This document shows positions 1 to 8,589 of a stretch of DNA of 64,000 nucleotides, in pieces. The DNA comes from Arcobacteraceae bacterium. GTDB lineage: Bacteria > Campylobacterota > Campylobacteria > Campylobacterales > Arcobacteraceae. The DNA is taken from assembly GCA_028687375.1 (NCBI GenBank), contig JAQUAG010000005.1:55718-119717 (forward strand). The letters run 5' to 3'. Positions within the stretch are counted from its first letter, which is position 1; every line of letters starts with the position of its first letter. The notes beneath the pieces are model-generated. The model was not told where the DNA came from. It saw only the letters and a list, made by a program, of their open reading frames with translations, and searched no databases. The position numbers and the translations under genes were made by a program.

Positions 1-993
1 GTAACATATAGAAAAAATGGTCAAGAGGCATTGGATACTTTTATTGAGGACCCTACTTATGATATTATAGTAACAGATATACAAATGCCTTTAATGAGTG
101 GTTTGGAGTTTCTGGGAAAAGTAAAAGAGCTTGGATATAATCCTTTTAGTATCGTTACAAGTGCACATAATGAATTTAGTTTTTTGGTACAAGCTATAGA
201 GCTTCGGATAAATAAATTTTTAATTAAACCCATAAATGCCAATATTCTTTTGGAATATATTCGAGAATTTACAAGTATAATAACCACAAGAAAAGAACTG
301 CAAAATCAAAAGCAAAGATATGAAAATCTAAAACATATTATAAACCAACATAGTCTTATCTCTATTATAAATGAAAATGGGGAATTAATAGATGTAAATG
401 AAAAGTTTATGAAAGTAAGTGGTTATGGTAAAGATGAACTTATTGGTCAAAAATGTTCTATCGTAAAGCATCCAAATACTCCACAAAGTTATTTTCACTC
501 TATGTGGGACACTATAACAAAGGGAGAAATATTTCATTTGGAGGTACAGAATCTTACTAAAAATGGGAAAAGTTATTGGTTAAGAGGGATAGTTTCACCT
601 ATTTTTAATAATGACCATACAATAAAAGAGTATATGTCAATTATGGAAGATATAACAAATGAGATAGAGCAACAACAGCATATTGAACAACTCAAAAAAG
701 AAAAAGAGCTTCAGTATCTTCAAAAAGCAGTTAAAGTAAGTGAACAAGCACTTATTGATTTAATACCACTTCCGTCAGCTATTTTTGATGGTGATATTTT
801 AGCTTATCAAAATAGTGAATTTCAAAATCTTTTTTTATTGGATTCCACAAAAGAAAAAAATCTTTTTGAGTTGATATCCACTGATTGCATAGAATTAGAA
901 ACAAAAGTATTTGATTTAATTGGAGAGAATTATTTGGTTAAATTACAACAACTTGATGATGGGAAAAAACTCATTATCCTTGCTAGAAGTTAA
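1..993 (+). CDS. Response regulator with PAS domains, 5' end outside window
   Basis: The reading frame is open to the left edge, so the start codon and the first part of the receiver domain are missing. The visible 330 residues begin inside a CheY-like receiver: the phospho-acceptor Asp is in VTDIQMP, followed by the conserved SIVTSAH and LIKP segments. A coiled linker leads to a PAS domain (about residues 115-225, starting near ISIINENGELIDVNEKF), then a second short coil and a degenerate PAS-like tail. No GGDEF, EAL, kinase or DNA-binding output follows. It is probably a single-domain-output signalling adaptor whose kinase may lie upstream of the window. The next gene begins 3 bp after the stop, so the two are likely co-transcribed. 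Confidence 0.8.
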   Translation, partial: VTYRKNGQEALDTFIEDPTYDIIVTDIQMPLMSGLEFLGKVKELGYNPFSIVTSAHNEFSFLVQAIELRINKFLIKPINANILLEYIREFTSIITTRKELQNQKQRYENLKHIINQHSLISIINENGELIDVNEKFMKVSGYGKDELIGQKCSIVKHPNTPQSYFHSMWDTITKGEIFHLEVQNLTKNGKSYWLRGIVSPIFNNDHTIKEYMSIMEDITNEIEQQQHIEQLKKEKELQYLQKAVKVSEQALIDLIPLPSAIFDGDILAYQNSEFQNLFLLDSTKEKNLFELISTDCIELETKVFDLIGENYLVKLQQLDDGKKLIILARS

Positions 994-996
994 TTA

Positions 997-3093
997 ATGG
1001 AAAACAATCAACAACTTGAAATAGTCAATCTTTACAAGTTTAACGATAAAATTCAAGATGTAAAAGTGATACAAAATACTTTGTATATTTGTGATGAATC
1101 TAGTTTGTATAAAATTAATAAAGAGACAAATGCCAAACTCACTTTTAATATAGAAGCTAAATTCTTTCTAAATGCTATTGAGGTTGTATATCTTGATGAG
1201 ATGCAACAAAGTGACGAGGTTTATTTTTTTATATCTCTAGAGAAACAAAAACTATATTATCACAAAAAAGAAGATGTGGACATTGAGATATCTACAAGTA
1301 AAAATATAGGAACTATTTTGGATATATTTTTATTTTTAGATAAAGAATATGCTTTTATTTTTTATCAAGACGGAACAATAGAGATATATAACACATCTTT
1401 AGAAAAAATAATATCAAAGATTACTTTGGCAGATAAAGTTGTCTGGGTCTATAAATCATATACCACATCGGAACTTGTTGTTGAATATAGTTCCAAAATT
1501 GAGATTTTTGATATTTTTACATTGAGAATAAATAAAGTGATAGCTATAGAAAAGGATCTTATATTATCGACACTTTACAATAGAAATGTTTATTTATTGT
1601 ATAGCAATAGAATTGAAATAGTAAGGGAAAATGGTGAAAGAACTCTCCTTAAACTTTATAAAGATCTTTCAATAAAGAAAGGATTTTTTAATCTTAAAAG
1701 TGGGATTATCACCCTTATTGCCACAGACAATACAATTATTATTTTTCATATACTTTCTAATAGTTTTTTGAATGTTTCCAAATATGAGACAGATATAGTA
1801 GATATAAGTTATATAGATACAGATTTTTATATAACAGTAGAAAATATGATAGAACAAATAACAACACAAGAAAAATTGATAGATTTTCAAAAAGCTGTAA
1901 CAGTTAATGAATTTCATGATGTAATAGAACTTATAAAAACAAATCCACTTCTTCTAAATAATCCAAATAGTTTTGCATTGTTGCAATTAAGTTGGAGAAA
2001 ACTATATGATTTAATACTTAATAAACTATTTAATGACCAGATAAAACAAGCCTCAGAACTGCAAGGTGACTACAAAATAATAGCTAGTTTTGAAAAAGAA
2101 TACCAAGAGGGATTGGCAAGTAAAGAAAATTTTAAAAAGCTTAATCAACTGATTAGAAAAATTGATTATGATGGGGTATTTGAGGTACTTAATGGTGATG
2201 AAATTGTGAAAAAATCACCAATAGGAAAAGCTGTGCTCCTTGATTGGGAAAAAGGGCTTGATCAGCTTATATCGTTAATACTTGCTGGTTCATTTAGTGG
2301 TAACGTATCTACTTTGTCGTCTCTTAAAAAATATGAAAATTCTTCCAAGAGACAACATATTATAGATGCTATTATTAAGAATAAAAATGTTGTTAATGAA
2401 GCTATAAGTGCATTTAAAGGGAAAAGGTTTACTGTTTTTTCTACATATATCGATAGGTTTCCATTCCTAAATGAGCTTCCAATTATCCAAAGAAGTTTCC
2501 AAATTGGAAAAACATTACATCAAAAAATAAAAAATTTTATAAAACAAAAAGAATATCAAAAAGCACTAGAATTAGCCAAGGAGCTTAGAAATTTTCCTAC
2601 ATATAAAACAACAATAAGACAACTTGAAGAATTTTTAACCATACTTATTAAATTTAATGTAGTAAAAGAGAGAAGAAATACAATTCATTCTAGGCTTTTT
2701 TTTGAACATTATGAAGAGATATTAAAAAAAAGTGATGACTATCATCTTTTACTTGAAATTGAAGGGAAGTTTATAAATGAAGCTTTAACTTTGATTGATA
2801 AAAAGTTTTTTGATGGTTCATATGACATACTTAAAGAATATTTTACTAGTAAACTTTGGGAAGATAAGATTCGTCATGTGATGGCTTTTTATTATGTAGA
2901 ACATTTTAATTTTATTAAAAGAAGAGACTATTCAGAAGAAAATCTAAATAAGTGTATAGAAAATTTTGCCTCAATCTTTGGATTTGCTGATAATAGATTT
3001 GATTTTACAATTGATTATAAAAGTTTTCTAAAAGAAAAAATAGTTCCCCCTACATTTTATCCTCGAAATTTATTAGACGATTTAAAACAATAG
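997..3093 (+). CDS. Large uncharacterised protein, predicted beta-propeller plus alpha-solenoid
   Basis: I do not recognise this 698-residue protein as a named family. It has no signal peptide or membrane segment, so it is probably cytoplasmic. Residues 1 to about 290 consist of short beta-rich repeats of WD40/quinoprotein character, for example YICDESSLYKIN, AFIFYQDGTIEIYN and VVEYSSKIEIFDI, as expected for a beta-propeller. Residues about 300-698 are helix-rich and repetitive in character (e.g. KEYQKALELAKELRNF), as in alpha-solenoid or TPR-like proteins. It starts 3 bp after the preceding REC-PAS regulator, which suggests a shared operon and perhaps a scaffolding role in that pathway. The domain reading is inference from sequence texture only. 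Confidence 0.75.
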   Translation: MENNQQLEIVNLYKFNDKIQDVKVIQNTLYICDESSLYKINKETNAKLTFNIEAKFFLNAIEVVYLDEMQQSDEVYFFISLEKQKLYYHKKEDVDIEISTSKNIGTILDIFLFLDKEYAFIFYQDGTIEIYNTSLEKIISKITLADKVVWVYKSYTTSELVVEYSSKIEIFDIFTLRINKVIAIEKDLILSTLYNRNVYLLYSNRIEIVRENGERTLLKLYKDLSIKKGFFNLKSGIITLIATDNTIIIFHILSNSFLNVSKYETDIVDISYIDTDFYITVENMIEQITTQEKLIDFQKAVTVNEFHDVIELIKTNPLLLNNPNSFALLQLSWRKLYDLILNKLFNDQIKQASELQGDYKIIASFEKEYQEGLASKENFKKLNQLIRKIDYDGVFEVLNGDEIVKKSPIGKAVLLDWEKGLDQLISLILAGSFSGNVSTLSSLKKYENSSKRQHIIDAIIKNKNVVNEAISAFKGKRFTVFSTYIDRFPFLNELPIIQRSFQIGKTLHQKIKNFIKQKEYQKALELAKELRNFPTYKTTIRQLEEFLTILIKFNVVKERRNTIHSRLFFEHYEEILKKSDDYHLLLEIEGKFINEALTLIDKKFFDGSYDILKEYFTSKLWEDKIRHVMAFYYVEHFNFIKRRDYSEENLNKCIENFASIFGFADNRFDFTIDYKSFLKEKIVPPTFYPRNLLDDLKQ

Positions 3094-3135
3094 AATTATT
3101 CTAATAAAGTCAAAGGAATAATTTTAAAGACTTTA
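3094..3135 (+). terminator. Possible weak terminator / overlapping inverted repeats
   Basis: An 8-bp inverted repeat (3094-3101 with 3116-3123) ends in TTTT just behind the propeller gene. A second inverted repeat (TAAAGTC at 3105-3111 with GACTTTA at 3129-3135) interleaves with it, so the two are mutually exclusive. The region is very AT-rich, so this may be weak or fortuitous. Confidence 0.3.
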
Positions 3136-3223
3136 CTAAAATATTTTAAATTTACCAAAAAATTAAGCTATATTTAATAACTTCAAGACTAGAATAATTT
3201 CATCTTTATATAATTTTAGATTA

Positions 3224-3229
3224 TATAAT
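3224..3229 (+). promoter_or_regulatory. -10 box upstream of the SQR-like gene
   Basis: TATAAT lies 29 bp before the ATG, in an A/T-tract-rich stretch without a clear -35 box, which is the usual sigma-70 promoter style in Campylobacterota. Confidence 0.5.
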
Positions 3230-3257
3230 AAAGATATATTTTTAATAAGGAATAATT

Positions 3258-4727
3258 ATGGCTAGACTAGTTGTTTTAGGTGGTGGTGTTTCTGGACATA
3301 CTGCTGCTACATTTGCTAAAAAATGGTTGGGGAGTGCTCATGAAGTAGTAGTAGTAACTCCAAATGCAAGATGGAATTGGATTCCATCTAATATTTGGGT
3401 TGGTGTTGGACAAATGACCAAAGAGGATGTTACTTTTGAACTAGCTCCTGTATATGCAAGTGCTGGTATTAAATATCATCAAGCAAAAGCACTTGGAATT
3501 CATCCAGAGGGAAATGAATCAAGTGACAAACCTTATGTTGTTATAGAATCAACTGAGGCTTCTAAAATGGGTCAAATTGAAAACATTGAGTATGATTACT
3601 TAATAAATGCAACTGGACCAAAACTTAATTTTGGAGCAACACCTGGCTTGGGTGAGGGTTCTAATCTAGGTGAACATACAGTTTCTGTTTGTACAGCTGA
3701 TCATGCTGAGCATGCAAGCCATGAATTACAAAAATGTATTGAAAAAATGAAAAAAGGTGAAAGACAAAAATTCCTAATTGGAACTGGGCATGGTATGTGT
3801 ACGTGTCAAGGTGCTGCTTTTGAATATATCTTTAATATTGAGCATGAGCTTAAAAAAGCTGGTATTAGAGATATGGCAGATATCAAATGGATCTCTAATG
3901 AATCATTCTTAGGTGACTTTGGTATGGGTGGACTTCATATGAAAGTTGGTGGATATGCTGTTAGTTCTAAACTTTTTGCTGAATCATTATTTGCTGAAAG
4001 AAATGTTGAATGGATTATAGGTGCACACGTAAATAAAGTTGAAAAAGGAAAAGCACACTATGAGCTTCTTGATGGAAGTTATGGTGAAGAAGATTTTGAT
4101 TTTTCTATGTTAATTCCTCCATTTGCTGGTGTTGGGCTAAAAGCTATCAATAAAGCTGGTGAAGATATCACTGCAACTGTATTTGCTCCAAATGGATTTA
4201 TGAAAGTTGATGCAAATTATGCAGCTGGTGCTTATGAAAACTGGAAAGCAAGTGACTGGCCAAGAACTTATCAAAATCCTACATATAAAAATTTATTTGC
4301 TGCTGGTATTGCATTTGCACCACCGCACATTATTTCAAAACCAATGAGTTCTCCAAATGGAACTCCAATCAATCCTACACCTCCAAGAACTGGTATGCCA
4401 TCAGGTATTATTGGTAAAGCGGTTGCACATTCTGTGTGTGATTTGATTACTAAAGGTGAGGGCGCTCATTTACATGAAGCTTCAATGGCTGAAATGGGAG
4501 CTGCATGTGTTGCATCGGCTGGTAAAGGTCTTTTTGATGGTCAAGCAGCTGCTATGACTGTTTATCCTGTTGTTCCAGACTTTGAAAAATATCCTGGAAC
4601 TGGTAGAGATACTGATTATACGTTTGGTGAAATTGGACTTGCAGGTCACTGGATTAAACATATTTTACATTACTTATTTATTTGGAAAGCTAAGTTAAAA
4701 CTTGGTTGGACGATGATTCCTGAATAA
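3258..4727 (+). CDS. Sulfide:quinone oxidoreductase-like FAD flavoprotein
   Basis: A 489-residue pyridine-nucleotide-disulfide-type flavoprotein of the SQR/flavocytochrome c superfamily. The N-terminal Rossmann motif (VVLGGGVSGHTAA) binds FAD; a second nucleotide-binding region is near LIGTGHGMC; the C-terminal about 30 residues form a hydrophobic/amphipathic helix (GHWIKHILHYLFIW) suited to monotopic membrane attachment. Cysteines at about 145 and 181/183 (GMCTCQGAAFEY) match two of the SQR redox cysteines. The third catalytic Cys, found in classical SQR in a GICVAIPP-like segment, is replaced: here the segment reads GIAFAPPH. SQR oxidises sulfide to polysulfide and reduces quinone; without the third Cys the substrate may differ. 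The start is supported by TAAGGAATAATT before the ATG. A microprotein follows in the same transcription unit. Confidence 0.8.
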   Translation: MARLVVLGGGVSGHTAATFAKKWLGSAHEVVVVTPNARWNWIPSNIWVGVGQMTKEDVTFELAPVYASAGIKYHQAKALGIHPEGNESSDKPYVVIESTEASKMGQIENIEYDYLINATGPKLNFGATPGLGEGSNLGEHTVSVCTADHAEHASHELQKCIEKMKKGERQKFLIGTGHGMCTCQGAAFEYIFNIEHELKKAGIRDMADIKWISNESFLGDFGMGGLHMKVGGYAVSSKLFAESLFAERNVEWIIGAHVNKVEKGKAHYELLDGSYGEEDFDFSMLIPPFAGVGLKAINKAGEDITATVFAPNGFMKVDANYAAGAYENWKASDWPRTYQNPTYKNLFAAGIAFAPPHIISKPMSSPNGTPINPTPPRTGMPSGIIGKAVAHSVCDLITKGEGAHLHEASMAEMGAACVASAGKGLFDGQAAAMTVYPVVPDFEKYPGTGRDTDYTFGEIGLAGHWIKHILHYLFIWKAKLKLGWTMIPE

Positions 4728-4766
4728 GCTAAAAAACAACAAAATATAAAAAAAGGAGAAAATATT

Positions 4767-4925
4767 ATGAAACAAGAAGAAGTAAACTTTCAAAAACAAC
4801 AATTCGCTTTAACAATGATTCCAGGTAAATTTGCAAGATCTATGAGAACTTGTGTAATTTGGCAATTTATAAGATTTGTGGTTATCAACCTTAAAATGCT
4901 AGTAGTGGTAAGTAAAAGTCACTAA
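4767..4925 (+). CDS. 52-residue basic microprotein downstream of SQR-like gene
   Basis: A short ORF with a strong Shine-Dalgarno (AAAAGGAGAA) 6 bp upstream of ATG, 39 bp after the flavoprotein stop and immediately before a strong terminator, so it closes that transcription unit. The product begins MKQEEVNFQKQQFALTM, then has a basic and aromatic core (KFARSMRTCVIWQFIRF) and a hydrophobic C-terminus (VVINLKMLVVVSK). It could be a single-helix membrane-associated peptide and may partner the SQR-like enzyme at the membrane. No family is recognised. The single Cys is in TCVIW. Confidence 0.6.
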   Translation: MKQEEVNFQKQQFALTMIPGKFARSMRTCVIWQFIRFVVINLKMLVVVSKSH

Positions 4926-4931
4926 CTTCTC

Positions 4932-4957
4932 ATCTTTCCCACTTTTGTGGGAAAGAT
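4932..4957 (+). terminator. Intrinsic terminator after SQR-like / microprotein unit
   Basis: Perfect 11-bp stem (ATCTTTCCCAC at 4932-4942 with GTGGGAAAGAT at 4947-4957) and a TTTT loop, followed by a T-rich stretch. It sits 7 bp after the microprotein stop. Confidence 0.75.
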
Positions 4958-5015
4958 ACTTTATATCGTCTTATAAGCAAGACAATCATCCTATTTTTTA
5001 CAAGGTTTATTAAAA

Positions 5016-5825
5016 ATGATAAAAGAGATAATCACATACCCAATTCCACCAAGTCCATTATGTGCAACCGATATTAGGATTTTTGATAATCAACTTTTTG
5101 AACTCATTACTGACTTAGAAGATACTATAAATGCAAATAATTTAGAAGCCCTTGCAGCTTTTCAAATTGGAAATTATTTTAATGTGGTAGTTGTTAAAAA
5201 AGAGGATGGTAGTTTTTTAGAACTTATAAATCCGAGATTATTAAGTACAAAAGATAAAGTCACTACAATTGAAAAAACAGCATATTTCCCAGGGCTTACT
5301 GCTGAAGTTACAAGACATGATAAAATAAGTGTTATATATCAAGATAGAACTGGAGCACAACAATTCTTAACAGCTGATGGAAACTTTAGTGTTTTACTTC
5401 AAAGAAAAATAGACTACACTTTTGGAGGTACTTTTTTAACTAAACTTTCAAAAGAGGAGAGAGAAAAATTTGAACAAAAACTGGAATTTGGTATTGATAT
5501 TACAAATTCAGAAACGTGTCCTACGACTTTTAAAAGAGATTATTTTACAAAAGTTTTTAAAGGGTTTATTTTGGTGATGTTTGCACTCCTTTTAGGCTCA
5601 TTATTTATAAGTGATGAAGAGACTTTAAAAACTCTTTGGAATACTCAACTCTATCTCTCTTTTGCAGCAATTATTGTAAATATTGGCTACTTCTTTTATG
5701 CACACTATGAAGCAAAAAAATATATGACTTGTATTAGTTGTCAAAGTGGAAATATTATTGGTACAACATTTATAGGGTTTATTAAACTTTCTGTATTGAT
5801 GATTGTTTCATACTTTGTAATTTAA
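5016..5825 (+). CDS. Peptide-deformylase-like pseudoenzyme fused to a membrane domain
   Basis: Residues 1 to about 150 follow the peptide deformylase fold in order: LEALAAFQIG at about 43-52 matches motif I (GxGLAAxQ), YFPGLTAEVTR at 90-100 falls where motif II (EGCLS) should be, and LLQRKIDYTFGG at 127-138 aligns with motif III (QHExDHLxG). The metal ligands are gone: the motif II Cys is absent and both motif III His plus the catalytic Glu are replaced (Q-R-K-I-D-Y), leaving only the Asp. It should therefore not be an active deformylase. Residues about 180-269 contain two or three membrane segments, and a CISC pair (Cys239, Cys242) lies between them. Role unknown; a binding or sensor function is plausible. 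AAGG upstream supports the ATG. It is convergent with the helicase gene, with only 5 bp between the stops. Confidence 0.7.
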   Translation: MIKEIITYPIPPSPLCATDIRIFDNQLFELITDLEDTINANNLEALAAFQIGNYFNVVVVKKEDGSFLELINPRLLSTKDKVTTIEKTAYFPGLTAEVTRHDKISVIYQDRTGAQQFLTADGNFSVLLQRKIDYTFGGTFLTKLSKEEREKFEQKLEFGIDITNSETCPTTFKRDYFTKVFKGFILVMFALLLGSLFISDEETLKTLWNTQLYLSFAAIIVNIGYFFYAHYEAKKYMTCISCQSGNIIGTTFIGFIKLSVLMIVSYFVI

Positions 5826-5830
5826 AGAAT

Positions 5831-8116
5831 TTAACTCAAAAGATCAGTTATTACTGTTTCTCTTTGAGTAATCTCTAACTTTTTACAAGCACTCTCAAAT
5901 GCTTCTTTTTCCCCAACGATATAACACATATTTTTAGCCCTTGTGATAGCTGTATAAAGTAGCTTTGTATTATGCATAATAAAATGGGTGAATGTAATAG
6001 GGATAAGTGCCGTATCATACTCCATCCCTTGAGTTTTATGGATAGTTAAACAATATGCTAAAGATAAAAGAGATTCTATTTGGGCAAAACTATAAAATAC
6101 AACCGTATCATCATTTGGGTATAGAACTACACATTGTTCATTTTCAAAATCAAGTTTTATAATCATCCCAAGCATCCCATTAAAGATTCTTCGTTCAAGA
6201 TATTCACTACTACCATCTTTATAATCAGTCATACTTTGTGATTTCATATTTTCGTTTTTTGTATGAATCACTTTATCTTTGAGTTTAAACTGATAAGTTT
6301 TCCCTTGGAACGATTTTCCATTGTGGTTATTGAGGAGTTTTTGGAGGTTAATATTGAGATTTTCCACCCCTAAAGTACCATTTTTCATAGGTGTAATCAC
6401 TTGAAAAGTTGTCAAGGCTTTTGAAATTTTCTTCTCTTTTATATATTGTTCAATCTCCCAAATATACGAAGCTGAAATATGCAAGAGTGAGGTTAAAATT
6501 TTATAATTATTTTCATTTCGAATAGTATTCATCTCATAGTTTGAAACGACACTTTTTGTAGCATAATAGTTTGGGATAGAAACATCGATAAATTTAAAAT
6601 CTTGATATTCATTTTGGTAGATTGGAACATTTCCTTCACGTATCTCATTTGCAATTGTTGCAATAGCTTGGAGTTCATTTTGTCTATAGATTTTAGTTAA
6701 TTTTGATAACGGTGCAAGATTGAATTTTATAGCATCAGCTAGTATATCTCCAGCTCCAATAGCTGGCAATTGCCCATCATCTCCAACGATTATAAAAATT
6801 GTTTCATCACTAATTTTAGAGATAATTTGGTAAAAAGTGACACTATTTACCATACTTGCTTCATCCAAAAGCAAAACTTTATAAGGGAAATAATCTTTCT
6901 CTTTATGTGCCATTAGCATCGATTGGATGGTACTAGAACTATAACCAGTTGTTTCACTTATTCTTTGAGAGGCTATTCCACTAAGAGCCATACAGTGAAT
7001 CTCTTTATAGTTTACAATCTCTTCAAGAAGTTCCAAAATAGCACGGCTTGAAGTTGATTTTCCAGTTCCTGCATAGCCTACAAGAAGAACCGTAGTTTCC
7101 CCCTCATTGATAAGTCGTACCGCTTTTTTTTGCTCTTCACTTAATTTAAAACCGATATTTTCCTCTTTTTTATTGAGGTAGCTATCAAAATCTTTTACAA
7201 TTTTTATTGGCATTTGGGTATTTTGTCTTTTTTTGAAAAATTCCAAAACACTTTTTTCACAAAAATGGAGCATATTTGTAGAATATCTCTCTTTGGTTGT
7301 TTCTACTAAACTCTTATCTCCAATCATCTCTATAATGACATTTTCATATAAAGTCTCTTCATCTTGAAAATTTAAACTGCTATCTAAAATCGAAAATAGG
7401 GTGCTTTTAGAAATAGAACTATTTCCATTTGATTCACAATATTCCATTAAAGCATAGTTTAGACAAGCTTTCACTCTAAAAGGACTTTTCAAATCAATCC
7501 CAAATGCTTGTGCAATCTCATCTGCTTTTTTAAAACCTATCCCTTTTATTGCTGTTAAAAAATAGGGATTTTCTTTGATTTTCACTATGAGGTTATCAAT
7601 ATGTCCAAGTTCTTGAAATATTTTATTGATAAGATTCTTTGTAACTCCATAGTTTCCCAAAAAAATAGCAAGTTCCCTGAGATGCTTAAATTTATTCCAG
7701 CTAGTAACTATTTGGACAAGTTTCTTCTCTTTGAGCCCTTTAAATTCTAAAAGAACTGATGGGCGATTGTCTAAAATCTCATAGAGTTCATCCTCAGAAT
7801 ATTTTTTTGTGATTTCAGTTGCTAGTTTTTTTGTGAAACCTTTTACGATTTTTGTTAAAAAGAAAAATATCTCATTTTTTTTAATCTCTAGTGATTCAAA
7901 GTTAAATTGAACACCATATTTATTATGAGTTTCCCAATTTCCAATAAGGATTAAATCTTCCCCTTCTAATTTTTGAAGGTCAGTATCAAAATATTGTCCA
8001 CAAATTTTTTGATTATTTTCTAAAACAGCTATGTAGTAGTTATTCTCAGCATTGTGATAGAGGACTTTTTTGAGTGTACCATTGATATTGATAGATTTAG
8101 GCTTATCAATATCCAT
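5831..8116 (-). CDS. recD2: RecD2-like superfamily 1 DNA helicase
   Basis: A 761-residue RecD/TraA-class ATP-dependent 5'-3' helicase acting without RecBC. The N-terminal region has an OB-like start (LKKVLYHNAENNYYIAVLE) and helix-hairpin-helix segments (KGIGFKKADEIAQAFGI). The motor has Walker A GYAGTGKST, Walker B LLLDEASM, motif III IIVGDDGQLPAIG, and a C-terminal UvrD-like motif (YCLTIHKTQGMEYD) followed by TAITRAK. I place the start at MDIDKPKSI (8116) rather than the longer frame to 8230: AAAGGA lies 8 bp upstream of it, and the longer form would overlap the preceding gene by 125 bp with low-complexity basic sequence. The chosen start overlaps the preceding gene by 11 bp, suggesting coupling. 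Likely role in DNA repair or replication restart. Confidence 0.88.
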   Translation of the reverse strand: MDIDKPKSININGTLKKVLYHNAENNYYIAVLENNQKICGQYFDTDLQKLEGEDLILIGNWETHNKYGVQFNFESLEIKKNEIFFFLTKIVKGFTKKLATEITKKYSEDELYEILDNRPSVLLEFKGLKEKKLVQIVTSWNKFKHLRELAIFLGNYGVTKNLINKIFQELGHIDNLIVKIKENPYFLTAIKGIGFKKADEIAQAFGIDLKSPFRVKACLNYALMEYCESNGNSSISKSTLFSILDSSLNFQDEETLYENVIIEMIGDKSLVETTKERYSTNMLHFCEKSVLEFFKKRQNTQMPIKIVKDFDSYLNKKEENIGFKLSEEQKKAVRLINEGETTVLLVGYAGTGKSTSSRAILELLEEIVNYKEIHCMALSGIASQRISETTGYSSSTIQSMLMAHKEKDYFPYKVLLLDEASMVNSVTFYQIISKISDETIFIIVGDDGQLPAIGAGDILADAIKFNLAPLSKLTKIYRQNELQAIATIANEIREGNVPIYQNEYQDFKFIDVSIPNYYATKSVVSNYEMNTIRNENNYKILTSLLHISASYIWEIEQYIKEKKISKALTTFQVITPMKNGTLGVENLNINLQKLLNNHNGKSFQGKTYQFKLKDKVIHTKNENMKSQSMTDYKDGSSEYLERRIFNGMLGMIIKLDFENEQCVVLYPNDDTVVFYSFAQIESLLSLAYCLTIHKTQGMEYDTALIPITFTHFIMHNTKLLYTAITRAKNMCYIVGEKEAFESACKKLEITQRETVITDLLS

Positions 8117-8477
8117 CGTAAAAGTCCTTTGATTTGTGCTTGTCTTTTTTATAGTTGCTTTTGTTTTTCTCTTTATGAACAAGATTTGCTTCTTTAAGTA
8201 AAGCCTCTTTTTGTTCACTAAAGTCATCATCGATTTTGGCTGTTTTACTTAAAGTGCTATTGACAAACTCTTCAAGCATATTGAGGTATTCACTATCCAG
8301 TCGGACAGCTTTTACTTTTTTTATATCTTCATAGTACTTATCAATATTTTTTTTAAAAATAGCAGGATTAAAATCTTGATTTTTTAAAAACGCAAGGGCT
8401 CTTGTAAAAAACTTTTCTAAGACTCTAATATATCGTAATCGTAATACTTTTTCATTTGGTGGTGTTGACTCTCTCAT
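8106..8477 (-). CDS. Small helical protein of unknown function, coupled to recD2
   Basis: A 123-residue, highly charged protein (KYYEDIKKVKAVRLDSEYL, ending in a Lys/His/Asp-rich tail) with no signal peptide, membrane segment or known motif that I recognise. It precedes the RecD2-like helicase in the same direction and overlaps it by 11 bp. It might be a helicase accessory, but that is inferred only from the overlap. No good Shine-Dalgarno precedes the ATG at 8477, so the start is uncertain. Confidence 0.65.
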   Translation of the reverse strand: MRESTPPNEKVLRLRYIRVLEKFFTRALAFLKNQDFNPAIFKKNIDKYYEDIKKVKAVRLDSEYLNMLEEFVNSTLSKTAKIDDDFSEQKEALLKEANLVHKEKNKSNYKKDKHKSKDFYDGY

Positions 8478-8553
8478 GGGCGAAATAGTAGCATAAAATT
8501 GATTATAACGCTAAAAATATGACAAATTGCCATATAAATTTATTCCACTATTG

Positions 8554-8559
8554 TATAAT
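8554..8559 (+). promoter_or_regulatory. -10 box for the DUF5718-like gene
   Basis: TATAAT preceded by TG one base upstream, 31 bp before the ATG at 8590. No clear -35 box. Confidence 0.5.
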
Positions 8560-8589
8560 TTTATGGATTTAAAATGAAGGGAAAATAGT

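Noticed and set aside
8117..8230. A longer N-terminus for the RecD2-like helicase starting at 8230.
   Set aside because: It would overlap the preceding gene by 125 bp with low-complexity basic sequence; the ATG at 8116 has a proper Shine-Dalgarno.
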